Assembly (NCBI RefSeq): GCF_002874775.1
Contig: NZ_CP020991.1
Coordinates: 248,001-312,000, forward strand
Source: Monoglobus pectinilyticus
GTDB taxonomy: Bacteria > Bacillota > Clostridia > Monoglobales > Monoglobaceae
DNA length: 64,000 nucleotides
Direction: 5' to 3'
Numbering within the stretch: the stretch's first letter is position 1; each line of letters opens with the position of its first letter. The position numbers were made by a program, and so were the translations under genes. Positions 46,380-53,921 of this stretch are shown in pieces. The notes under the pieces were generated by a model, which saw only the letters and a program-made list of their open reading frames with translations, was not told the origin of the DNA and ran no database searches.

Positions 46380-48428
46380 ATGGGAAAATACGTTGGAAAA
46401 TTTATTTTAATATTTTTAATTACAATTATTATTGGAGGAGCTGTTGCCGGAGGAGCTGTACTCACTGCTGTAATGGGCATGTGGGGAAATACTGACGGCA
46501 TTGATTTGGATTCACTGACGATGGACAGCAATTCAAACATAGTATATCTTGATCCCAATACAGGAGAAGAAAAGAATCTCTTAACATTATCTTCTGATGA
46601 AAACAGGATTTGGGTAGATCTGGACGCAACTCCTAAAAATCTTCAAAATGCCTTTATTGCTATTGAGGACGAACGTTTTCCTATTCACAATGGAGTAGAT
46701 ATAAAACGAACACTTAAAGCTACTTTAACATATTTTTTAGATAAACTAACCGGTAAAGGCGGCCAAGCTTCTCTTGGCGGCAGTACTATTACGCAGCAGC
46801 TTATAAAAAATATAACCGGTGATGACGAACAAACAATTTCCAGAAAAATTTCAGAAATTTCAAAAGCTATTGACTTAGAAAAAAAATTATCTAAAGATCA
46901 GATTTTAGAACTTTATTTAAATTGTATATTTTTATCCCAAAACTGTCATGGAGTTCAAACAGCTGCAAATTTGTATTTTGATAAGGATGTAAGTCAATTA
47001 AACCTGGCTGAATGCGCTTCTATTGCATCTATTACTCAAAATCCGGCATTATATGACCCATTCATAAATCCGGATAAAAATAAAGAAAAACAAGAATTGG
47101 TTTTAGCAAAAATGCTTTCTCTTGGTTATATAACTCAGGAAGAATATGATGAAGCTGTTAACTATCCTCTTACATTCAGCAAAGATACGGCTGCAACTAA
47201 AAAAGAAGAAATAATAACATCATATTATGTTGACCAAGTAGTACGTGATGCAATATCAAGATTGCAGGAAAAAGGCTATTCTGAAAGTCTTGCAACAAAA
47301 ATGGTATATTCCGGCGGTCTTAAAATTTACTGTGCTTATGACCCGGAAATTCAATCAATAGTTGAAGAATACTATTATAATACAAATAATTTCCCAGATT
47401 CTTCAGCCCAGTCTTCAATTGTTATTATTGACCCATCAGACGGCAGAGTTGTTGCAATGGCAGGCGGAATTGGTGAAAAAGAAGCTAGTTTTACTCTGAA
47501 CCGTGCAGCACAAAGTCCCAGGCAGCCGGGATCAACAATAAAGCCATTAGCTGTATACGCACCCGCACTGGATAATGGAACAATAAACACAAGTACAAGA
47601 GTGATGGATAAAAGAAAATCCTATGATGGCTGGGTACCAAGAAACTATAGTTACACTTACAGTAATTCAGAAGTTGGACTTGACTATGCTCTTCAGCAGT
47701 CTTTGAATACAGTGCCTGTAGAAATAATGTCGGACATGGGCATTCAGACTTCGTTCGATTTTATGACGCAGAAACTTGGATTTACTACCCTTGTTGAAGC
47801 AGAAGAAATAAACGGTGAAATTTACACAGATCTTGGATATGCACAATTGGCGCTCGGCGGTTTAACTCACGGCGCTACAAATATTGAAATGACTGCTGCA
47901 TACTGCATTTTCCCAAATCAAGGTGTATATAATAAACCTTACACATTTACTGAAATTAAAAATGAAAGCGGTGAAACAATCTTGACCGGCAGAGACAGTG
48001 ATACTACCTGGGAAGCAATAAAGCCGGAGACCGCCGCAATAATGAACAGATATCTTAACAGTGTTGTAACCAGCGGCACCGGTCGCGGAGCGGCATTGTC
48101 AGACGGAACCTTTACTGCCGGAAAAACAGGTACAACATCAGAAAACTTTGACAGATGGTTTATCGGCTATTCTCCATATTATGTAGCTTCAGTATGGTAT
48201 GGATATGATACGCCGGCTTCAATAGAAATGTCATCAAACCCTTGTATTCCTGTATGGAAAAATGTTATGGACAAAGTACATTCGACAATAAAAAAGAAAA
48301 ATAGAAGTATAGATATAGACTATAGCGTCAGTGTGTCATCAGGAGTTTCAAAGTCTAAGAACACCGAAAATAATTCAGGAAGAAGAAATAGTGGTTCAAA
48401 CAATTCAAGAGAATCTGACGGCGAATAA
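46380..48428 (+). CDS. Class A penicillin-binding protein (PBP1A-type)
   Basis: A 682-residue bifunctional peptidoglycan synthase. A membrane anchor is at about 7-30. The glycosyltransferase-51 domain (about 75-250) shows the catalytic Glu in EDERF (95-99) and GGSTITQQLIKN (133-144). The transpeptidase (about 340-620) has STIK with Ser385, SLN (441-443) and KTGT (582-585). The C-terminal tail is Asn/Ser/Arg-rich and probably disordered. It polymerises and cross-links glycan outside the membrane. It starts at ATG 46380 behind AAGGGG. The tail and small size suit a clostridial PBP1. Confidence 0.95.
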   Translation: MGKYVGKFILIFLITIIIGGAVAGGAVLTAVMGMWGNTDGIDLDSLTMDSNSNIVYLDPNTGEEKNLLTLSSDENRIWVDLDATPKNLQNAFIAIEDERFPIHNGVDIKRTLKATLTYFLDKLTGKGGQASLGGSTITQQLIKNITGDDEQTISRKISEISKAIDLEKKLSKDQILELYLNCIFLSQNCHGVQTAANLYFDKDVSQLNLAECASIASITQNPALYDPFINPDKNKEKQELVLAKMLSLGYITQEEYDEAVNYPLTFSKDTAATKKEEIITSYYVDQVVRDAISRLQEKGYSESLATKMVYSGGLKIYCAYDPEIQSIVEEYYYNTNNFPDSSAQSSIVIIDPSDGRVVAMAGGIGEKEASFTLNRAAQSPRQPGSTIKPLAVYAPALDNGTINTSTRVMDKRKSYDGWVPRNYSYTYSNSEVGLDYALQQSLNTVPVEIMSDMGIQTSFDFMTQKLGFTTLVEAEEINGEIYTDLGYAQLALGGLTHGATNIEMTAAYCIFPNQGVYNKPYTFTEIKNESGETILTGRDSDTTWEAIKPETAAIMNRYLNSVVTSGTGRGAALSDGTFTAGKTGTTSENFDRWFIGYSPYYVASVWYGYDTPASIEMSSNPCIPVWKNVMDKVHSTIKKKNRSIDIDYSVSVSSGVSKSKNTENNSGRRNSGSNNSRESDGE

Positions 48429-48466
48429 GTTTAGCTAATTTTGTTTGTTATATTACAAACTTTGTT

Positions 48467-48505
48467 AAATCGAGTGGAGTTATTTATCTTCCACTCGATT
48501 TTTAT
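48467..48505 (+). terminator. Terminator of the PBP gene
   Basis: A perfect 12-bp stem (48467-48478 and 48490-48501, core ATCGAGTGGA) with an 11-base loop, followed by TTTTATTATTTTA. It sits about 40 bases after the stop. Confidence 0.87.
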
Positions 48506-48526
48506 TATTTTATAATTAGAAAACAG

Positions 48527-48748
48527 TTATCTAACATAAGTAGACTTTTCTTCTTCCCAGCTTTCTAATATTTCATATATAATTTTTATTACCGTTTCGG
48601 CTTGCGGGCCTGTAATAGTTCCGCTGATATATTGACTAAGTGTTGATGGCTGTAAGTTCTTGAATCCCCTCTTTCTGATAGCATCCAATAAATCCACTTG
48701 TCTTTTTTCCAGTCTTAGTAATCTAATTTTGATTTCATTTACCACCAT
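48527..48748 (-). CDS. Small helix-turn-helix regulator
   Basis: A 73-residue basic protein. RQVDLLDAIRKRGFKNLQPSTLSQYISG fits an XRE-like helix-turn-helix with a recognition helix in the LQPSTLSQYISG segment, and the spacing resembles small phage or ICE repressors. The start is ATG 48748, close after GAGGTGAT; GTG 48754 is in the ribosome site. It diverges from the XRE gene at 49038, with TTTGTC motifs in the 290-base gap, so it is probably a regulator of this island. No relative can be named with confidence. Confidence 0.65.
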   Translation of the reverse strand: MVVNEIKIRLLRLEKRQVDLLDAIRKRGFKNLQPSTLSQYISGTITGPQAETVIKIIYEILESWEEEKSTYVR

Positions 48749-48806
48749 AATCACCTCACTTTAATAAAAAACTATTGCATACTCATGAAAAATATATTAT
48801 AATAAT

Positions 48807-48815
48807 TTTGTCGAA
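48807..48815. promoter_or_regulatory. Exact 0A box in the divergent HTH/XRE promoter region
   Basis: TTTGTCGAA is a full match to the Spo0A-binding box (core TGTCGAA). Related motifs TTTGTCTAA (48852-48860), GACAAA (48948-48953, opposite orientation) and TTTGTCGGA (48975-48983) lie in the same gap. The set may be a Spo0A target, or a cluster of operators for one of the two HTH proteins. Confidence 0.5.
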
Positions 48816-49037
48816 TAAATTTGCCATTGTATATGCGCAAGTTTTCTTTTATTTGTCTAACTTTATAAATAAGTTATTAATATTATAATACAGAATATTT
48901 CTGTAGTCAACAAAAATGCAGATTTTATCTGTAATTTGTTGATTTATGACAAAGAAGGTTAAACTTTTTCTAACTTTGTCGGATTTTATTTATAAAGTCT
49001 TACTATAAACAAGTGTGAATTGGAAGAAGCTGATATT

Positions 49038-49559
49038 ATGGAAATGATAACTGGATCCGAATTTGCAAAAAAAATTAAAGAACTAGCATTAAAAAACAAT
49101 AAATCAATCAAAAAAGTTTTAAAAGACTGTGGAATTAATAGAAACTATATTTATGATTTAGAAAATAAAATAAAATATCCCGCATGGGAAAAAATAACAG
49201 TAATAGCAGAATATTTTAAAGTTTCTGCCGACGATATACTGGGTATTGACAATAAAATTCCCAGCGATGAATCTATAGAAGACAATTCAGAATTAAATAA
49301 TAAATTAACAAAAAATGAAAAAGAACTTTTGGAACTAGTAAATTTAATCTCTGATGAAAAACTTAAAACTAAATTTATCGAACAAATTAAACCTATAATT
49401 GAAGAATACGCATTAAATAAACAAAAAGATGAACTAGACAAAGGCATAAATGAAATATTAAAAATTGATACTGAATACGGAGAAATTGCTGCTAAAGGAC
49501 AGTCGGTCAAAAATTTAAAATCTAATAAGATTGATGAAAACATTGACAATATAGATTAA
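49038..49559 (+). CDS. XRE-family transcriptional regulator
   Basis: About 173 residues. An XRE helix-turn-helix covers residues about 7-62 (AKKIKELALKNNKSIKKVLKDCGINRNYIYDLENKIKYPAWEKITVIAEYFKVSADDILG). The rest is Glu/Lys-rich and likely coiled coil (ELNNKLTKNEKELLELVNLISDEKLKTKFIEQI). I chose ATG 49038 over the TTG at 49020; the ribosome site is weak either way. The next gene, 69 bases on, is an ImmA/IrrE-type peptidase; such pairs occur in mobile elements and stress switches, where the peptidase cleaves the XRE repressor. Confidence 0.85.
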   Translation: MEMITGSEFAKKIKELALKNNKSIKKVLKDCGINRNYIYDLENKIKYPAWEKITVIAEYFKVSADDILGIDNKIPSDESIEDNSELNNKLTKNEKELLELVNLISDEKLKTKFIEQIKPIIEEYALNKQKDELDKGINEILKIDTEYGEIAAKGQSVKNLKSNKIDENIDNID

Positions 49560-49628
49560 TTTATAATAAATTTAATTTTATTTAAATACTTTTTGTCGTT
49601 ATCATTATACATAAATGGGAGGATAATG

Positions 49629-50552
49629 ATGACAGCACAATATTATGCAATTCAAACTTTATTACAATATAATATTAAAGAATTTTCCATACTCGTTGAC
49701 GACATTGAGTCCATACTGCTTGACAGAGGCTGGATAATAAAAAGTTATGATATTAATTCTTCTGATTATATAGATATTTTTAAAAGAATGGGTGTACTTG
49801 ATATAGCCAAATATTCACCTGCATTCAGCATTAAAACGGATAATAATATGATACTTTTTTATCGCAACAATTTATCAAATGCAGGAAAACGTTTCGCATT
49901 AGCTCACGAACTCGGTCACGATATAATGGGGCATTTTTCTAAGCATGGAATATTAGGTTTTCAGGAAAATGGACTTCTTGATGATAACCAAGAACGCGAA
50001 GCAAACGAATTCGCTCTTGAATTCCTTGCCCCAATATGCGTTTTATCTGTAAATCGTATATCAACAGTTGAAGATATTTCTATGTTTTCTTTACTTGATA
50101 AAAAACATTGTTATGAAATATTAACAAAGATTGATAATCATAATAAATATAGTAATGCTGAAATTGAACTCTGCAAAAAATTTAAGGCAATTAAATCGCC
50201 CGGGAAATATAAAAATATAAAATTAATTATATCAACAAGTGTTTTAACAATAATTATTGTTACCGTTTTATTTATATTTTTATCTCAGTTTTATCCATCC
50301 CCTATAAGTATCCAAGCAAATGAAGCTGATGATTATGAATCTTCTCCCACACCTACATTGAGTATATCTGAAACATCCCCTTCACCGTCAATTAGTGTCA
50401 ATCAAGAAAAAGTCGGAGTGACCAAAAGCGGAATAAAATATCATGACCTTAACTGCAGTTATATAAAAGATAAGCCTAATATAATATACATGACTATAGA
50501 TGAAGCAATAAAATCAGGCTATCAGCCCTGTGGCAAATGCAAACCGAAATAA
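49629..50552 (+). CDS. Membrane-anchored ImmA/IrrE-type metallopeptidase with C-terminal Cys/His motif
   Basis: About 307 residues. Residues 60-130 carry the M78 zinc-peptidase motif HELGH (93-97) followed by EREANEFALEFLAP (E124/E127 as third ligand), matching ImmA/IrrE. Unusually, a hydrophobic span follows at about 198-220 (IISTSVLTIIIVTVLFIFL), then a Ser/Thr/Pro-rich linker and a compact C-terminal unit with YH (271-272), Cys276 and PCGKC (Cys301, Cys304). This H-x3-C...C-x2-C pattern resembles a small metal-binding module seen at the ends of nuclease and Ada-like proteins. The peptidase is cytoplasmic if the span is oriented N-in. GGGAGG precedes ATG 49629 by six bases; ATG 49626 is possible. 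Confidence 0.82.
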   Translation: MTAQYYAIQTLLQYNIKEFSILVDDIESILLDRGWIIKSYDINSSDYIDIFKRMGVLDIAKYSPAFSIKTDNNMILFYRNNLSNAGKRFALAHELGHDIMGHFSKHGILGFQENGLLDDNQEREANEFALEFLAPICVLSVNRISTVEDISMFSLLDKKHCYEILTKIDNHNKYSNAEIELCKKFKAIKSPGKYKNIKLIISTSVLTIIIVTVLFIFLSQFYPSPISIQANEADDYESSPTPTLSISETSPSPSISVNQEKVGVTKSGIKYHDLNCSYIKDKPNIIYMTIDEAIKSGYQPCGKCKPK

Positions 50553-51185
50553 ATATATTAAACTTATAACAAATATTTTTATAAGTCTTTATAAAAATGC
50601 TATGATAAGTATTGATAAGAAAATATTTAATGTTTTATTTCATAATTTAATCATAGCATAAGACGTATATATTAACTTATTTTATCAACTTACAATGTAC
50701 TATATCCAAAACATGTATTTATAAAATTAATATGATAGTAATCTTAGAATGTCTGTGACAGGCTTTGGAGTATTAATAATATAAATAATTTATTTTATTA
50801 ATTCTTAGACATAATCAATATTTATATGCCAGTCATAAATTTATACTCATCCCAATATATGCGCAGTCGCAAAAAATAATATTATAAGAATCACTTAATT
50901 GACTTTATTACTTTTTTTGCATTTTGAATTAAATTTAACTATTATTGAATTTCTTTTTATCAAATGAGATTCTAATTTGATTCACTCAAATATTTATACT
51001 TTTTATCATAACTTAAGTAGGAGCAACTTCTATTGAATAAGACCTAATTATAAACAATTCTAAAAACTATTGCTTTTAAAGAAATTAAATCACGATTTGA
51101 AATAAAATACAAGAATATATAAATTCTTGTATTTTATTTTTTAATTATTATATACCTATATTATACAAAAATTAATTATAAAATC
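50553..51185. other. 633-bp AT-rich intergenic region with inverted repeats, no gene seen
   Basis: No reading frame or RNA gene is supported. An 8-bp hairpin (50562-50569 and 50579-50586) just after the peptidase stop could be a weak terminator. Inverted arms ATGCTATGAT (50597-50606) and its complement (50650-50659) lie 43 bases apart. The spo0A terminator is at 51101-51138. The rest is featureless A/T. Confidence 0.5.
51101..51138. terminator. Terminator downstream of spo0A
   Basis: A 16-bp A/T-rich stem (51101-51116 and 51123-51138) with a six-base loop, about 48 bases after the spo0A stop. The T-run is stronger on the plus strand, so it may act in both directions. Confidence 0.7.
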
Positions 51186-51986
51186 TTAAGAAGCATTCTT
51201 AAGCTGAAGTCTTAACTTATCTGCTATCATTGCTATAAATTCTGAATTTGTCGGCTTTCCTTTTATTTGTGATACTGTGTAACCGAACACGTTGTTCAGA
51301 GTGTCCATGTCACCTCTATCCCACGCTAGCTCTATCGCATGTCTTATCGCTCTTTCAACTCTGCTTGACGTTGTGCTGAAGTTCTCCGCTATGGTTGGAT
51401 ATAATTCTTTGGTTACAGAGTTCATTATATCCAAATCATATATCGCCATCATTATTGCCCTTCTTATGTATTGGTATCCCTTTATATGCGCCGGTATGCC
51501 TATCTCATGTATAACGTTTGTCACCATTGCTTCTACCTGTGCATAGTCAAACTTTTTTGTGTTCACCTTCCAGTTCTGCATTACATCTTCGCCTGTGGTT
51601 ATCGGAGCCGCCATCATTGTGATTCTGTCAATCAGCGCATCATAGTTGACAGGCTTCAACATACAATATTCAACGCCGTATGAATTGGAATATGACGTTA
51701 CAGTCTCGTTCAAGACTGAGCTTACTATCAGAACATGAGGACGTTTATTCAGCTGCATTCTGTTGATTCTCTCAAGAACTCCTATTCCGTCTATAGTCGG
51801 CAGCACCAAATCCATTACCAAAACATCTACGTCATTATTCTTTATTAAACTTGCTACTTCTAATCCATCATGTACACATCCTACAACATCTATCTTTGCA
51901 GACTGTCTCAAATATAAGCACAATCCATCTGCAAAATCTTTGTCGAAATCTGCTACTGCTACTTTAATTTTTTGATTAATTTCCAT
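51186..51986 (-). CDS. spo0A: Sporulation master response regulator Spo0A
   Basis: A 266-residue Spo0A. The receiver domain (1-125) has the phosphoacceptor Asp59 (VLVMDLVLP) and Lys111 (CMLKPVNYD). The effector domain (145-266) has the Spo0A-specific recognition helix [19 protein letters not shown] and [27 protein letters not shown], nearly identical to Bacillus Spo0A. Phosphorylated Spo0A binds 0A boxes and starts sporulation. One oddity: the acidic pocket reads VADFDKD, so the second Asp of the usual ADD is Phe14, although Asp15 follows. AGGGAG precedes the ATG. A perfect consensus promoter and an adjacent 0A box lie upstream. Confidence 0.97.
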   Translation of the reverse strand: MEINQKIKVAVADFDKDFADGLCLYLRQSAKIDVVGCVHDGLEVASLIKNNDVDVLVMDLVLPTIDGIGVLERINRMQLNKRPHVLIVSSVLNETVTSYSNSYGVEYCMLKPVNYDALIDRITMMAAPITTGEDVMQNWKVNTKKFDYAQVEAMVTNVIHEIGIPAHIKGYQYIRRAIMMAIYDLDIMNSVTKELYPTIAENFSTTSSRVERAIRHAIELAWDRGDMDTLNNVFGYTVSQIKGKPTNSEFIAMIADKLRLQLKNAS

Positions 51987-52163
51987 TTCTTTTCTCCCTA
52001 TATTGATAATTTAAAATTAATTCACCATTATATGGCAATAACAAATAATTATATAAAATACTTTTATTATACTTAAAACGATTTTATTCTTAGTTAAAAA
52101 ATAATTAAAGCAGTAACACAATTGTAAGATTATTGACATAATATGGCAACATTTGATATTCAA

Positions 52164-52192
52164 ATTATAGTAACTTTCTTTTATCTTGTCAA
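52164..52192 (-). promoter_or_regulatory. Perfect consensus sigma-A promoter of spo0A
   Basis: On the minus strand TTGACA (52192-52187), a 17-bp spacer, TATAAT (52169-52164). The leader is about 180 bases. No other promoter in the window except that of glmM matches both hexamers exactly. Confidence 0.8.
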
Positions 52193-52196
52193 CCCA

Positions 52197-52205
52197 TTCG
52201 ACAAA
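52197..52205. promoter_or_regulatory. 0A box upstream of the spo0A promoter
   Basis: TTTGTCGAA on the minus strand ends five bases upstream of the -35. Its position suits activation or autoregulation by Spo0A-P. Confidence 0.6.
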
Positions 52206-52352
52206 ATATTTACAAAAAATCAGCTATTCTGTAAATAAATATAAATTTCTATTATTTCAAAGATAAAAAATTTTATATTTTGCACTAAAAAAATTAAGAG
52301 AAAAAAATATACAAATTGGATATAAAAACTATATTACAAGTATTGCTAAAAA

Positions 52353-52406
52353 AATATGCTTACTATCTGATTATTTATTAATAAATAATCAGATAGTAAG
52401 CATATT
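52353..52406 (-). terminator. Terminator of murD: 54-bp perfect palindrome
   Basis: The arms 52353-52379 and 52380-52406 pair perfectly for 27 bp with no unpaired centre. On the minus strand it begins 14 bases after the murD stop and is followed by T-rich sequence (T6 then AGC). It is far longer than other terminators here. Confidence 0.85.
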
Positions 52407-52419
52407 AAAACATTAAATA

Positions 52420-53829
52420 TTAAAAACTATTTACAATATTTTTAAAAGTATTTCCGCGCTCCTCAAAATTTTTAAATAAATCAAAACTTGCGCAAGCAGG
52501 AGAAAGAATAACAACGTCCCCAGCTTCTGCAATTTCCTTAGCCTTCTTAACAGCGTCTTCAAAAAGAGAACACTTATAAATTGGAATATTATTTTCATTA
52601 TAATTTTGAGCTGATTTTACTGCGTCTTCAATTTTATCTGCTGTAAAACCACATAAAACCAAACTTTTAACCTTATTATTCACAACAGAACCAAACTCTT
52701 CAAAAGGTATCTTTTTATCATAGCCTCCTGCGATTAAAACAACTTTTTTATCAAAAGAATTTAACCCCGCAGTAGTTCTAGCAGGCGAGCTGGCAATAGA
52801 ATCATTATAATATTTAACTCCGTTAAGTTCTCTAACAAATTCTATTCTATGCGGGACTCCAACAAATTCTTTTGCAGTTTTTCTGATAATATCATCTGAA
52901 ACTAACCCATCAACCGCAGCGATAGCAGCCATATAATTTTCTACATTATGCATTCCAGGAATATATATATCTTCTACACTTAAAATTTCGCGTTCTATAT
53001 GGCCGTCATTATAAAAAGATATTATCATATCATCATTCAAACAATAGCCATTATTTAATCTATTTTTGCGGCTGAAGTAAATTCCATTTGCAGTTTCATT
53101 ATTAAATTCTCTTGTGATATCATTATCATAATTGAGTACTACTTTTCCATCACTGCCCTGATTTAAAAATATTGTTTTTTTAGCACTAATATATTCATCA
53201 AAATCAGTATGCCAATCTAAATGATTTGGAGTAATATTTGTGACAACAGCAATTTTGGGACTCATTTTCATTGTTTGCAGTTGAAAACTGGATAATTCAA
53301 CAACAACTTTATCATTATGTTTTATTTTTTCAACCTCACCAATAAGCGGTGATCCAATATTTCCTCCCAAATAACAATTATAACCGCCTCGTTTAAGCAT
53401 TTCATAAATAAGACTTGTGGTAGTGGTTTTACCGTCACTTCCAGTAACGGCTATAATATCAGCCGGACAGAGTTCAAAAAACAGTTCCATTTCAGAAGTA
53501 AGTTCTGCGCCATTTTGAACCGCTTTGCTAAGAGCAGGCACGTCAAACCTTATACCTGGAGTTTTAAATATAACTTTTATATCATCATCAATTTTATCAA
53601 GATATGAATCTCCTAAAATAAAAGAAACTCCCAAAGCAGATAACTCACTGTAAGTATCACCAAGCTGTTCTTTAGTTCTTCTATCATATGCTGTCACTTT
53701 TGAGCCCATACCAACCAAAAATTTTATAAGTGGAACATTGCTGACTCCAATTCCCACAACAGCAACAGGCTTCCCATTGACCTTTTTTTTAAAATTCTCA
53801 ATAGGAACTGAATACTCATTAACCTCCAT
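52420..53829 (-). CDS. murD: UDP-N-acetylmuramoylalanine-D-glutamate ligase
   Basis: A 469-residue Mur ligase adding D-Glu to UDP-MurNAc-L-Ala in the cytoplasm. Motifs are VVGIGVSNVPLIKFL in the UDP-binding domain, the ATP loop TGSDGKTTT (129-137), NITPNHLDWH near 215, the ligase-domain GVPHRIEFV and NDSIASSPART. TTGGAGG precedes the ATG. It lies 92 bases downstream of the ispH-rpsA stop but a terminator (53873-53900) sits in the gap. Length and motifs are normal for MurD. Confidence 0.95.
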   Translation of the reverse strand: MEVNEYSVPIENFKKKVNGKPVAVVGIGVSNVPLIKFLVGMGSKVTAYDRRTKEQLGDTYSELSALGVSFILGDSYLDKIDDDIKVIFKTPGIRFDVPALSKAVQNGAELTSEMELFFELCPADIIAVTGSDGKTTTTSLIYEMLKRGGYNCYLGGNIGSPLIGEVEKIKHNDKVVVELSSFQLQTMKMSPKIAVVTNITPNHLDWHTDFDEYISAKKTIFLNQGSDGKVVLNYDNDITREFNNETANGIYFSRKNRLNNGYCLNDDMIISFYNDGHIEREILSVEDIYIPGMHNVENYMAAIAAVDGLVSDDIIRKTAKEFVGVPHRIEFVRELNGVKYYNDSIASSPARTTAGLNSFDKKVVLIAGGYDKKIPFEEFGSVVNNKVKSLVLCGFTADKIEDAVKSAQNYNENNIPIYKCSLFEDAVKKAKEIAEAGDVVILSPACASFDLFKNFEERGNTFKNIVNSF

Positions 53830-53872
53830 TTTAAATCCTCCAATACGATATTAATATTCGCGCTCAAAAACT

Positions 53873-53900
53873 AGGGGCAGACAAAGTCTTGTCCGCCCCT
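53873..53900 (-). terminator. Terminator of the ispH-rpsA gene
   Basis: Arms AGGGGCGGACAA/TTGTCTGCCCCT on the minus strand pair fully with one G-U wobble (53900-53889 and 53884-53873), followed by AGTTTTTG. The wobble exists only in the minus-strand RNA, which fixes the orientation. Confidence 0.8.
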
Positions 53901-53921
53901 AATGATTTAAACTAATAAAGC

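Noticed and set aside
51939-51947. A third TTTGTCGAA match
   Set aside because: It lies inside spo0A codons for DFDK and is explained by coding sequence.
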